Under the pieces are notes generated by a model. It was given only the letters and a program-made list of their open reading frames with translations, was not told where the DNA came from and ran no database searches. Shown one piece after another: positions 31,753-40,381 of a stretch of DNA of 56,692 bases. Each line of letters begins with the position of its first letter. Positions within the stretch are counted from its first letter, which is position 1. The DNA is from Candidatus Sphingomonas excrementigallinarum (lineage in GTDB: Bacteria; Pseudomonadota; Alphaproteobacteria; Sphingomonadales; Sphingomonadaceae): positions 1 to 56,692 of the forward strand of contig DXIH01000046.1 in NCBI GenBank assembly GCA_019112965.1, given 5' to 3'. The translations under genes and the position numbers were made by a program.

Positions 31753-34700
31753 ATGAGTTTCCGCAACATCTCTGCCTGGGCGATCCGGAACCCCGTTCCG
31801 CCGATCGTCCTGTTCGTCGCGCTGACGCTGGCGGGGATCGTCAGCTTCATGCGGATGGACGTCAACAACGACCCCGATATCGATTTCCCGATCGTCGTGG
31901 TCGTCGTGAACCAGCCGGGTGCGGCGCCGACCGAACTGGAGACCCAGGTCACCCAGCGGGTCGAGGCGGCGTTGCGGAACTTGCAGGGCGTCGACCAGAT
32001 CACCTCGACCGTGACCGAGGGGCAGTCGCAGACGCTGGTCCAGCTCGACATCGGTACGCCGATCGACCGCGCGGTCAGCGATGCGCGCGATGCGATCACC
32101 CAGATCCGCTCGATGCTGCCCGACGGCATTCTCGAGCCGCAGGTGATCCGCGTCGATTCGACCGACAACGACCTCGCCAGCTATTCGGCGGTCGCGTCCA
32201 ACATGACGCCCGAACAGCTCAGCTGGTATATCGACAACAACGTCACCAAGGAATTATTGGGCGTCCCCGGCCTGTCCAAGGTCATCCGCAACGGCGGCGT
32301 GACGCGGGAGATCCGCGTCATCCTCGATCCGCTGAAGCTTCAGGCACAGGGCCTGACCGCTAGCGAGGTCAACGCGCAGCTGCGCCTGACCAATCTGAAC
32401 GCCGCCGGTGGCCGCGCCGAGATCGCAGGCACCGAACAGGCGGTTCGCGTGCTGGGCAATGCACGCAACGCCTATGACCTGGGCCAGACCCAGATCAACG
32501 TGCGTGGCGGCCGCACCGTGCGCCTCGCCGATATCGCCACCGTGCGCGACCTTTACGCCGAACAGCGTTCGCAGGCGGCGGTCGACGGGCGACAGGTCAT
32601 CAGCTTCGACTTCCAGCGGGCCAAGGGCGCCTCGGACGTCAGCGTCTTCAACGGCGCGGTGCAGAAGCTGAAGGATCTGGAAAAGCGCAACCCGGAGGTG
32701 AAGTTCGTCCTCCGTTCGAACAGCGTGAAGTACACCGAGGCGCAATATGAAAGCGCCATCCATGCGATGATCGAAGGCGCGGTGCTGGCCGTCATCGTCG
32801 TCTTCATCTTCCTGCGCGACTGGCGTGCGACGGTGATCTCGGCGCTGGCCATCCCGCTGTCGGCGATTCCCGCCTTCTGGTTCATGGACCTGCTGGGCTT
32901 CACGCTGAACCAGATGACGCTGCTCGCGCTCAGCCTGGTGGCGGGCGTGCTGGTCGACGATGCGATCGTGGAGATCGAGAATATCGTCCGGCACATGCGC
33001 ATGGGCAAATCCGCCTATCAGGCGTCGATCGACGCGGCGGACGAGATCGGCCTGGCGGTGCTGGCGACCACCATGGCGATCGTCGCGGTGTTCCTCCCGG
33101 TCGCGCTGATGCCGGGCGTTCCGGGGCAGTATTTCAAGAATTTCGGCCTGACCGTCGTCGTCTCGGTGCTGATGAGCCTGGCCGTCGCGCGTCTCATCAC
33201 GCCGATGATCGCGGCCTATTTCCTGAAGTCCGCCGGCCATGCCAGCCATGGCGAGGGCAAGCTGATGGACGCCTATATGGCGACGCTGCGCTGGTCGTTG
33301 CGCTATGACCGGCCGACCGACGGCGTGCGGCGCGGGATCGTCCGGCGCTTCTTCGGGCGGTTCCGCGACCATCGCCTGTGGGTGATCGGTATCGGCGTGG
33401 GCGCCTTCATGCTGACCATCGCGATGTTCGCGATCATCCCCAAGACCTTCCAGCCGCCGCAGGACAATGACCGGGCGGTCGCCAAGATCGAAATGGTGCC
33501 CGGCACGACGCTGGCCCAAACCGATCTGGTCGTGAAGCGGGTCGCGGCGTTCCTCAGCAAGCAGCCGGACGTCGAGTCCGTCTATGCGCGTACCGGGGTC
33601 GGCAATGGCCGTGTCGTCGCGACGCTGAAGGAGGATCGCTCGATGAAGAGCACCGACTTCGAACGGTCGCTGGCGCCCGAACTGGCGGCGATCCCCGATG
33701 CGCGCGTGTCGTTCCAGTCGCAATTCGGCTGGGGATCGAGCGGGCGCGACCTGACCATCACGTTGGGTGGTGACGATCCCGCCGTGCTGCGCGACACCGC
33801 CAATAAGATCGTCGAGCAGATGGGCACGTTGCCCGGACTGGTCGCGCCGCGCATCGTCGGCAATCTCGACCGGCCGGAAATCATCATCCGTCCGCGTCTC
33901 GACCTCGCGGCCAATCTGGGCGTGACGACACAGGCGCTGTCGAGCGCGATCCGCATCGCGACGCTGGGCGATATCGACCAGAATTCGGCCCGCTTCTCGC
34001 TGTCCGATCGCCAGGTGCCGATCCGCGTCGCGCTGGACCAGAATGCGCGCGCCCGCCTGTCGACGATCCAGAACCTGCCGGTGCAGACCCAGACCGGCGG
34101 CTCGGTGCCCCTGAGCGTCGTCGCCGATATCGGGCTGGGCGCGGGGCCGACGCAGATCGACCGCGTGAACCAGCGGCGTCAGGTGACGGTCGGTGCCGAT
34201 CTGGCCAAGGGCGTCATCAGCGGCGACGCGATGAAGAAGGTCCATGACCTGCCGATCATGAAGAACCTGCCCATGGGGGTCAGCGAAATGGTGCTGGGCC
34301 AGGCCAAGATGCAGGCGGAGATGATGAAGAACTTCTTCACCGCCATCATCTCGGCGGTGTTCTTGGTCTTCGCGGTGCTGGTGCTGCTCTATCGCCGCTT
34401 CCTGCCGCCCTTCGTCAACATGGCCTCGCTGTTGCTCGCGCCGCTGGGCGGATTGCTGGCGCTGTATTTCAGCGGCAATCCGCTCTCGCTGCCGGTCTAT
34501 ATCGGCCTGCTGATGCTGCTCGGTATCGTCGCCAAAAACTCGATCCTGCTGATCGACTTCGCGCTGGAGGAGATCGCCAAGGGCGTGCCGATCCGCGAGG
34601 CGGTGCTGGACGCCGGGCACAAGCGCGCCCAGCCGATCGTGATGACCACGGTCGCGATGGTGGCGGGCATGATCCCCACCGCGCTGTCGCTGGGCGGCGA

Positions 34701-34959
34701 CGGATCGTGGCGCAGCCCGATGGGCGTGACGGTGATCGGCGGGCTTGCCCTGTCGACGGTCCTGACCCTGTTGATCGTGCCTGCCGCGTTCAGCCTGTCG
34801 GTCGGGGTCGAACGCTGGATCGGCCCGCGCCTGGGCCGACGGCTGCTGACGTACAAGCCCGGCGACGAACTGGGCAGCGGCCCGGTGATCGAAGGGCCAG
34901 CCGGCGGTCCCGCACTGCCGCCCGCGACCGGCAAGCTTGGCTACGATCCGGCGGAGTGA
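31753..34959 (+). CDS. RND (HAE1/AcrB-type) efflux pump permease
   Basis: 1068 residues from ATG 31753; the frame's earlier codons lie inside the adaptor gene. Proton-driven inner-membrane trimer exporting drugs or other amphiphiles. The architecture is the usual duplicated one: TM1, a large porter loop, TM2-6 with VAGVLVDDAIVEIENI (the conserved acidic pair in TM4), a second porter loop, and TM8-12 with GIVAKNSILLIDFAL and HKRAQPIVMTTVAM. An extra ~40-residue cytoplasmic segment follows TM6. The C-terminal tail is Gly/Pro-rich. Substrate cannot be predicted. Confidence 0.95.
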   Translation: MSFRNISAWAIRNPVPPIVLFVALTLAGIVSFMRMDVNNDPDIDFPIVVVVVNQPGAAPTELETQVTQRVEAALRNLQGVDQITSTVTEGQSQTLVQLDIGTPIDRAVSDARDAITQIRSMLPDGILEPQVIRVDSTDNDLASYSAVASNMTPEQLSWYIDNNVTKELLGVPGLSKVIRNGGVTREIRVILDPLKLQAQGLTASEVNAQLRLTNLNAAGGRAEIAGTEQAVRVLGNARNAYDLGQTQINVRGGRTVRLADIATVRDLYAEQRSQAAVDGRQVISFDFQRAKGASDVSVFNGAVQKLKDLEKRNPEVKFVLRSNSVKYTEAQYESAIHAMIEGAVLAVIVVFIFLRDWRATVISALAIPLSAIPAFWFMDLLGFTLNQMTLLALSLVAGVLVDDAIVEIENIVRHMRMGKSAYQASIDAADEIGLAVLATTMAIVAVFLPVALMPGVPGQYFKNFGLTVVVSVLMSLAVARLITPMIAAYFLKSAGHASHGEGKLMDAYMATLRWSLRYDRPTDGVRRGIVRRFFGRFRDHRLWVIGIGVGAFMLTIAMFAIIPKTFQPPQDNDRAVAKIEMVPGTTLAQTDLVVKRVAAFLSKQPDVESVYARTGVGNGRVVATLKEDRSMKSTDFERSLAPELAAIPDARVSFQSQFGWGSSGRDLTITLGGDDPAVLRDTANKIVEQMGTLPGLVAPRIVGNLDRPEIIIRPRLDLAANLGVTTQALSSAIRIATLGDIDQNSARFSLSDRQVPIRVALDQNARARLSTIQNLPVQTQTGGSVPLSVVADIGLGAGPTQIDRVNQRRQVTVGADLAKGVISGDAMKKVHDLPIMKNLPMGVSEMVLGQAKMQAEMMKNFFTAIISAVFLVFAVLVLLYRRFLPPFVNMASLLLAPLGGLLALYFSGNPLSLPVYIGLLMLLGIVAKNSILLIDFALEEIAKGVPIREAVLDAGHKRAQPIVMTTVAMVAGMIPTALSLGGDGSWRSPMGVTVIGGLALSTVLTLLIVPAAFSLSVGVERWIGPRLGRRLLTYKPGDELGSGPVIEGPAGGPALPPATGKLGYDPAE

Positions 34960-34961
34960 GT

Positions 34962-35092
34962 CACCCTCCCCGGCACGGGGAGGGTGACCATCCGAAGGAT
35001 GGTGGAGGGGGAGCGCCACAGAGGACACCCTATGTGGAAGCCCCCCTCCGTCAGGGCTTCGCCCTGCCACCTCCCCTTGTATGGGAGGATCA
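34962..35092. repeat. Family B palindromic repeat, copy 3
   Basis: Starts CACCCTCCCCGGCACGGGG immediately after the RND pump stop and ends CACCTCCCCTTGTATGGGAG. The interior has GATGGTGGAGGGGGA and CCCCCTCCGTCAGGGCTTCG. Likely acts as the transcription end of the RND operon. Confidence 0.75.
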
Positions 35093-35164
35093 TCCGCCCC
35101 CTTTCGTTACGCTCGGGAAAGATTCCGCTTGAACAAAGCCGCCGCTCGCGAATTGTCGTAGGTG

Positions 35165-36427
35165 ATGGAACTCGCAATGCGATCGGGGGGTAGCCAGACC
35201 GTTCCACCCGCCCTGCGGAAGATGCGGGTCGTGGCAACGGGGCTGCTGGTCGGCATGGCGGCGCTGTATCTGGTGTCGCGGGGACTGCAGCCCGTGCACC
35301 CCGTCTGGGGCTATGTCCGCGCCTTTGCCGAGGCGGCGATGGTCGGCGGACTGGCCGACTGGTTCGCGGTCACCGCGCTGTTCCGCCATCCGCTTGGCCT
35401 GCCCATCCCGCACACCGCGATCGTGCCGCGCAACAAGGACCGGATCGGCGACACGCTCGCCAATTTCCTGCGCACCAACTTCCTGATCCCGCGCGTCGTC
35501 GCGCGCCGCATGGTCCGGTTGGACGTGGCGGGTGCGGCCGGGCGCTGGCTGGCGCAACCGCCGCAAGAGGGCGGGCGTATCCGCCGCGGGGCGTCGCGCC
35601 TGTTCGCCGAGATGCTGACCGCCTTCGACCCGCAGCGGCTGGGCGGTATGGTGAAGGCCGGGATCGGGTCGCGCCTGCGCGCCACCGAGGTCGCGCCGAT
35701 CCTGGGCCAGTTGCTGAAGGCTAGCATCGCCGAGGGGCGTCACCTGCCGCTGCTCGACTCCGTGCTCCGCTGGGCGGCGTCGGCGCTGGACGCCAATGAA
35801 GCGATCGTCCGCGCGATGGTCCATGAGCGGGCCGGGGCGATCCTTCGCTGGACCGGGCTGGACGAGACGCTGGCGGACAAGCTGATCGACGGGCTGCACA
35901 AGCTGCTCCACGATGTCGCCGAGGACCGCGATCATCCGCTGCGCCAGAAGATCGAGGAGGGGCTCGATCGCCTCGCCTGGGACCTGCAATATGATCCCGA
36001 CACGCGGGCCAAAGTGGAGGCGATGAAGGCCGAGCTGATCGCCAATCCGGCGATGCAGCGCTGGCTGGACGGGCTGTGGGAACAGGCTCGCGAGGCGCTG
36101 TTGCGCATGGCGCGCGATCCGCAGGCGGTGACGGCCGGGCGGCTGGGCGATGCGATGCGCCAGCTGGGCCAGACGCTGCAGGACAATCCCCGGCTGGCCG
36201 CGACGATCAACCGCTTCGTGCGCCGCGCGGCGGCGGGTATCGCCGCCGACTATGGGGACGGCATCGTCCGGCTGGTGTCGGAGACGGTGCGCGGCTGGGA
36301 TGCCGATACCGTGACCTCACGGCTGGAGAATGCGGTGGGCCGCGACCTGCAATATATCCGCATCAACGGGACGTTGGTGGGCGGCAGCGTCGGCCTGATC
36401 CTGCATCTGCTGGATCGCCTCCTATGA
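35165..36427 (+). CDS. DUF445 membrane-anchored protein
   Basis: 420 residues from ATG 35165. The hallmark DUF445 block is near the N terminus: EAAMVGGLADWFAVTALFRH followed by PLGLPIPHTAIVPRNKDRIG. One N-terminal TM (VVATGLLVGMAALYLVSRGL) and a C-terminal hydrophobic end (VGLILHLL) bracket a long helical region with many Arg and Ala. DUF445 proteins are widespread inner-membrane proteins of unknown function. Lies 95 bp before the MCE transporter genes on the same strand, but no shared function is implied. Confidence 0.88.
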   Translation: MELAMRSGGSQTVPPALRKMRVVATGLLVGMAALYLVSRGLQPVHPVWGYVRAFAEAAMVGGLADWFAVTALFRHPLGLPIPHTAIVPRNKDRIGDTLANFLRTNFLIPRVVARRMVRLDVAGAAGRWLAQPPQEGGRIRRGASRLFAEMLTAFDPQRLGGMVKAGIGSRLRATEVAPILGQLLKASIAEGRHLPLLDSVLRWAASALDANEAIVRAMVHERAGAILRWTGLDETLADKLIDGLHKLLHDVAEDRDHPLRQKIEEGLDRLAWDLQYDPDTRAKVEAMKAELIANPAMQRWLDGLWEQAREALLRMARDPQAVTAGRLGDAMRQLGQTLQDNPRLAATINRFVRRAAAGIAADYGDGIVRLVSETVRGWDADTVTSRLENAVGRDLQYIRINGTLVGGSVGLILHLLDRLL

Positions 36428-36524
36428 AAACGTCACGCTCTCGTCTAATTAAAGCCGTCAGTCGATTCGTCGCGGGAACGAAGCGCCTTGTCGACGCACC
36501 CGCTTTCCCGCAAAGAGGCAGTTG

Positions 36525-37631
36525 ATGAACGCCAAGGCCGATTATCAACATGACCCGGCCGACGGTGGAGCGCTGCGCTTCACCGGCAGCCTGTCGCTGG
36601 CCACCTTGGGCAACCTGCCCGATCGGCTGGACCGCGAGGATGCGGCGGTTCGCCGGATCGACCTGTCGCAGGTCGACCGGATCGACACGGTCGGCGCCTG
36701 GCTGATCCATCGCTTCGCCGCGCGCAACGACGCCGCGATCGACGGTCTGGACGACGACCAGCGTCACCTGTTCGCCAAGGTGACCGAGGCGGATCAGCCG
36801 GTCGCGATGCGCCCCAAGCCGGTCAGCCCCTTCGCGCGCGTGGCGGGCGAGGTCGGCGACGCGGTGGTCGCCGCCTTCCAGACGCTGTACGGCCTGCTCG
36901 GCTTCATGGGCGCGACCGTGCTCGCCGGACTGGCGGTGATCCGTCATCCGCGCCGCTTTCGCTTCAACGCGGTGGTGCATGAGTTCGAGACGGTCGGTGT
37001 CTCGGCACTGGCCATCGTCGGCCTGATGAGCTTCCTGATCGGCATCGTCATCGCGCAACAGGGCGCGGTGCAGCTGCGCCAGTTCGGTGCCGAGGTGTTC
37101 ACGATCAACCTGGTCGGCCGGCTGACCCTGCGCGAACTGGGCGTGCTGATGACCGCGATCATGGTCGCGGGTCGCTCGGGATCGGCCTTCGCGGCGCAGC
37201 TCGGCACGATGAAGCTGACCGAAGAGATCGACGCGATGCGTGTCATCGGCGTCTCGCCAATGGAGGCGCTGGTCGTGCCGCGTACCATCGCGGCGATCAC
37301 GCTGATGCCGCTCCTGGGCTTCTATTCCTCGCTGATCGCGATGATCGGCGGCTGTTTCCTCGCGGCGGTGTCGCTGGGCATCCCGCCCGTCACCTTCATC
37401 GCGCGCATCCGCGAAGTGGTGCCGATCACTGACCTCTATGTCGGCCTCATCAAGGCGCCCGTATTCGGCGCGATCATCGCGATCGCGGGCTGTTTCCAGG
37501 GGATGCAGGTCAAGTCGGATGCCGAGCAGGTCGGCCTGCGCACCACGGCGGCGGTGGTGCAGGCGATCTTCTTGGTGATCGTGCTCGACGCCTTTTTCGC
37601 GGTCTTCTTCACCTGGATCGGATGGGATTGA
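36525..37631 (+). CDS. mlaE: MlaE-type lipid ABC permease fused to an N-terminal STAS domain
   Basis: 368 residues from ATG 36525 after AGAGG. Residues 1-~105 form a STAS-like (MlaB-like) domain (LRFTGSLSLATL, RRIDLSQVDRIDTVGAWLI). Residues ~120-368 are the MlaE permease, with FETVGVSALAIVGLMSFLIG, the ExxxAARIG-like stretch RELGVLMTAIMVAGRSGSAF, and LTEEIDAMRVIGVSPMEAL. It moves phospholipids across the inner membrane with the ATPase and MCE protein that follow. The stop overlaps the next start (TGATG). Confidence 0.92.
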   Translation: MNAKADYQHDPADGGALRFTGSLSLATLGNLPDRLDREDAAVRRIDLSQVDRIDTVGAWLIHRFAARNDAAIDGLDDDQRHLFAKVTEADQPVAMRPKPVSPFARVAGEVGDAVVAAFQTLYGLLGFMGATVLAGLAVIRHPRRFRFNAVVHEFETVGVSALAIVGLMSFLIGIVIAQQGAVQLRQFGAEVFTINLVGRLTLRELGVLMTAIMVAGRSGSAFAAQLGTMKLTEEIDAMRVIGVSPMEALVVPRTIAAITLMPLLGFYSSLIAMIGGCFLAAVSLGIPPVTFIARIREVVPITDLYVGLIKAPVFGAIIAIAGCFQGMQVKSDAEQVGLRTTAAVVQAIFLVIVLDAFFAVFFTWIGWD

Positions 37632-38548
37632 TGGCCGGGCAGGACGAACATCTCATCCAGGTCCGGGGGCTGCGCAACAGCTTCGGGGAGCAGGTCATCC
37701 ATGACGGGCTCGACCTGGACGTGCGCAAGGGCGAGATCCTGGGCGTCGTCGGCGGGTCGGGCACCGGCAAGTCGGTCCTGATGCGCACGATCATCGGCCT
37801 GCAGACCCCCGATGCGGGCGAGATCACCGTGTTCGGTGAGCCGACCATCGGGCGCGAGGCGACCGAGGCGGTCGATGTCCGCAAGCGCTGGGGCGTGCTG
37901 TTCCAGGGCGGCGCGCTGTTCTCGACGCTGACGGTTGCGGAGAATGTGGCGGTGCCGTTGCGCGAATTCTATCGCGAGCTGCCCCAGGCGCTGATGGACG
38001 AGATCGCGTCCTACAAGGTCGTGATGACTGGGCTTCCCGCCGATGCGGGGCCGAAATATCCGGCCGAGCTGTCGGGCGGCATGAAGAAGCGGGCAGGGCT
38101 GGCGCGTGCGCTGGCGCTTGACCCCGAACTCCTCTTCCTCGACGAGCCGACGGCGGGGCTCGACCCGATCGGCGCGGCCGCGTTCGACCAGCTGATCGCC
38201 TCGCTCCAGAAGACGCTGGGGCTGACCGTGTTCCTCATCACCCATGATCTGGATACGCTCTACGCGATCTGCGACCGGGTGGCGGTGCTGGCCGACAAGA
38301 AGGTGATTGCGGTCGGTACGATCGACGAGCTGATCGCGCTCGACCATCCGTGGATCGAGGAATATTTCAAGGGGCCGCGCGGCCGTGCGGCCGTCGCCGC
38401 CAAGGACGAGGTGGCGGATATCCGCCCTCGTTCGGCGGACGCGGACGCCGCGCGCCACCCCACCGAAGTCGACGCCGATGCCACGGGACAGCGGTCCCAG
38501 GGCAATGCGGCCGATGCCCATGCGAGAGGCGAAGCAGGGACACGCTGA
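37631..38548 (+). CDS. mlaF: MlaF-type lipid transporter ATP-binding protein
   Basis: 305 residues from ATG 37631. The ABC ATPase has Walker A GGSGTGKS, Q-loop LFQGGALF, signature LSGGMKKRAGLARAL, Walker B LLFLDEPTAGLD and the switch His in LITHDLD. After residue ~255 there is a hydrophilic Ala/Asp/Arg-rich tail of about 50 residues (ending ARGEAGTR) with no counterpart in typical MlaF. In E. coli a short MlaF tail contacts the partner subunit across the dimer, so this longer tail may have a similar role. Overlaps mlaD by 1 base. Confidence 0.92.
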   Translation: MAGQDEHLIQVRGLRNSFGEQVIHDGLDLDVRKGEILGVVGGSGTGKSVLMRTIIGLQTPDAGEITVFGEPTIGREATEAVDVRKRWGVLFQGGALFSTLTVAENVAVPLREFYRELPQALMDEIASYKVVMTGLPADAGPKYPAELSGGMKKRAGLARALALDPELLFLDEPTAGLDPIGAAAFDQLIASLQKTLGLTVFLITHDLDTLYAICDRVAVLADKKVIAVGTIDELIALDHPWIEEYFKGPRGRAAVAAKDEVADIRPRSADADAARHPTEVDADATGQRSQGNAADAHARGEAGTR

Positions 38549-39510
38549 TGGAAACCCGTTCGAACCACGTCCTTGTCGGCTCTGTCGTGCTGATCCTGCT
38601 CGCAGTGCTGGCGATCTTCACCGTCTGGATCGCCCGTCTGGGCGGCACGTCGGAGAAGGAATATGACATCTTCTTCCGCCAGTCGGTGGACGGCCTGGCC
38701 AAGGGCTCGGCGGTCACTTACTCGGGTGTGCCCTCGGGGCAGGTGAAGGAAATCGCGCTGTGGCGCCCCGATCCGCAATTCGTGCGGGTGCGCGTGGCGG
38801 TCAACGAGCAGACGCCGATCCTGCAGGGAACGACCGCGTCGATCTCGGCCAGCTTCACCGGCACCAGCACCATCTCGCTGGACGGCGCCCGCAAGGGCGC
38901 GCCGCCGATCACCTGCCCGCAGCCGGACAACAAGACCGTCTGCCCGTATGGTGTGCCGGTCATCCCGACCAAGCAGGGCGGCATCGGCGCGATCCTGAAC
39001 TCCGCGCCGCAGCTGCTCGAGCGGCTGTCGACGCTGACCGAGCGACTGACCGGGCTTTTGTCGGATCGCAACCAGGCGTCGATCGCCGGGATTCTGGACA
39101 ATACCAACCGCCTGACCGATGCGCTCGCCGATCGCGGGCCGGAGATCGCCGCAACGCTGGCCCAGACCCGCGTGGCGATCCAGCAGGCGGGTGACGCGGC
39201 GCAGTCGATCGGCCAGCTGGCGGCGACCACCAACGGCATCCTGGCCGAGGATGTGAAGCCGACCATGGCCAATCTGAACAAGGCGATCGCCTCGGCACAG
39301 AAGAGCGCCGACACGCTGAACTCGGCGATCGGCGACGCGCGGCCGGGCCTCCAGACCTTCTCGAAGCAGACCGTGCCCGAGGTGGATCGTCTGGTGAAGG
39401 ATCTGCGCGTGATGACCCAGTCGCTGTCGGCGGTCGCCGAAAAGGTCGACCAGCAGGGCGCAGGGTCGCTGATCGGGCAGCAGAAGCTGCCGGACTATAA
39501 GGGCAAGTGA
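38548..39510 (+). CDS. mlaD: MlaD-family MCE substrate-binding protein
   Basis: 320 residues. One N-terminal TM (VLVGSVVLILLAVLAIFTVW) anchors the MCE domain (residues ~40-120: YDIFFRQSVDGLAKGSAVTY, GVPSGQVKEIAL, and later SASFTGTSTISLDG). The remaining ~190 residues are helical and rich in Ala, Gln, Thr and Asn, as in longer MCE proteins whose helices form a channel through the periplasm. The TCPQPDNKTVCPYG insert may hold a disulfide. Longer than E. coli MlaD (~183). Confidence 0.92.
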   Translation: METRSNHVLVGSVVLILLAVLAIFTVWIARLGGTSEKEYDIFFRQSVDGLAKGSAVTYSGVPSGQVKEIALWRPDPQFVRVRVAVNEQTPILQGTTASISASFTGTSTISLDGARKGAPPITCPQPDNKTVCPYGVPVIPTKQGGIGAILNSAPQLLERLSTLTERLTGLLSDRNQASIAGILDNTNRLTDALADRGPEIAATLAQTRVAIQQAGDAAQSIGQLAATTNGILAEDVKPTMANLNKAIASAQKSADTLNSAIGDARPGLQTFSKQTVPEVDRLVKDLRVMTQSLSAVAEKVDQQGAGSLIGQQKLPDYKGK

Positions 39511-39530
39511 GGATGCCGATGAGGACCGTC

Positions 39531-40115
39531 ATGAAGACTCCGCTGATCGTGATGCTCGCATCGCTTCCACTCGCCGGGTGCATCAGCTTCGGCGCCAAGC
39601 CGCCGCCCTCGCTGTTGACGCTCCAGGCGCAGTCCGCGCCCCCCGTGGGTCAGACGCAGGACTCCGGGCCGGGCCGGTCGATCACCATCCAGGTGCCGTC
39701 CTCGCCGCAGGAACTGGCGACGGCGCGCGTGCCGGTGCAGGAGAATCCGACCAGCATCGCCTATGTGAAGGACGCGCAATGGGCCGAGCCGCCCGCCCGG
39801 CTGTTCGCGCGGCTGATGGCCGACACGCTGACCGCGCGGGTCGGCCGTGTCGTCCTGTCCTCGCGGGACTCGATCGGTGATCCCGGCGCCCGGCTGGGCG
39901 GCGAGCTGCGCCAGTTCGGCATGGACGCGACCCGGCGTGAGGCGGTGGTGATGTATGATGCTACGCTGCAACGCGACGGCCAGAATATGATCGAGAAGCG
40001 CCGCTTCGAGGCGCGCGTGCCGATCGGCAAGATCGACGCGACGAGCGTCGGCCCGGCGCTGAACCAGGCGGCGAATCAGGTTGCGCAGCAGGTGTCCGAC
40101 TGGGTGGGGCGGTAA
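39531..40115 (+). CDS. ABC-type transport auxiliary lipoprotein (PqiC-like)
   Basis: 194 residues from ATG 39531, which follows GAGGA and gives a clean lipoprotein signal (TPLIVMLASLPLAGC, lipobox LAGC). Upstream in-frame starts at 39507-39519 are less likely. The body fits the ABC auxiliary lipoprotein fold (ITIQVPSSPQEL, IAYVKDAQWAEPPARLFARL, and a late GPALNQAANQVAQQVSDW helix). It probably receives lipids at the outer membrane. It takes the place that MlaC occupies in E. coli-type operons. Confidence 0.88.
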   Translation: MKTPLIVMLASLPLAGCISFGAKPPPSLLTLQAQSAPPVGQTQDSGPGRSITIQVPSSPQELATARVPVQENPTSIAYVKDAQWAEPPARLFARLMADTLTARVGRVVLSSRDSIGDPGARLGGELRQFGMDATRREAVVMYDATLQRDGQNMIEKRRFEARVPIGKIDATSVGPALNQAANQVAQQVSDWVGR

Positions 40116-40120
40116 GAGCT

Positions 40121-40251
40121 GATCCTCCCCTGCAAGGGGAGGGGGACCATGCGAAGCATGGTGGAGGGGGATCGCCCCTAGGGGTGACTTTTATTGAAGC
40201 CCCCCTCCGTCAGGGCTTGCGCCCTGCCACCTCCCCGCATCGGGGAGGATT
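40121..40251. repeat. Family B palindromic repeat, copy 4
   Basis: The ends GATCCTCCCC and GGGGAGGATT are inverted. The interior has CATGCGAAGCATGGTGGAGG and CCCCCTCCGTCAGGGC. Follows the MCE operon and may end its transcript. Confidence 0.75.
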
Positions 40252-40263
40252 TTTGATTGAAGT

Positions 40264-40288
40264 GGAACTTTCGCTCCTTCGAAACGTG
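40264..40288 (+). promoter_or_regulatory. Possible EcfG-like promoter for the NodT/MacAB operon
   Basis: GGAAC (40264-40268), 16-base spacer, CGTG (40285-40288). Three of four -10 bases match the EcfG consensus. The first gene starts at 40382, leaving a leader of about 85 bases that contains further inverted repeats. Confidence 0.35.
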
Positions 40289-40291
40289 CGT

Positions 40292-40323
40292 CGTCAAATG
40301 ACGGAAATATGCCGCATCCGTCA
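40292..40323. promoter_or_regulatory. Overlapping CGTCA inverted repeats before the NodT gene
   Basis: CGTCA-AA-TGACG (40292-40303) overlaps a second inverted pair, TGACGGA (40299-40305) and TCCGTCA (40317-40323), so the same half-site is used three times. This looks like a dimeric repressor or activator target. Confidence 0.4.
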
Positions 40324-40381
40324 TACTTTGCGACAGAAATACACTGGACGGGGCCGTAACGGCACGGCACCTTCCTGCTCC

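Noticed and set aside
32254..35070. 938-residue open frame on the minus strand
   Set aside because: It lies opposite the RND pump gene, is rich in His, Asp, Arg and Gln as expected for the antisense of GC-rich codons, and has no recognisable domain. The same applies to long antisense frames over glnD (5234-7015), thrS (1026-2510), envC (9770-11308) and ctpA (12518-13693).
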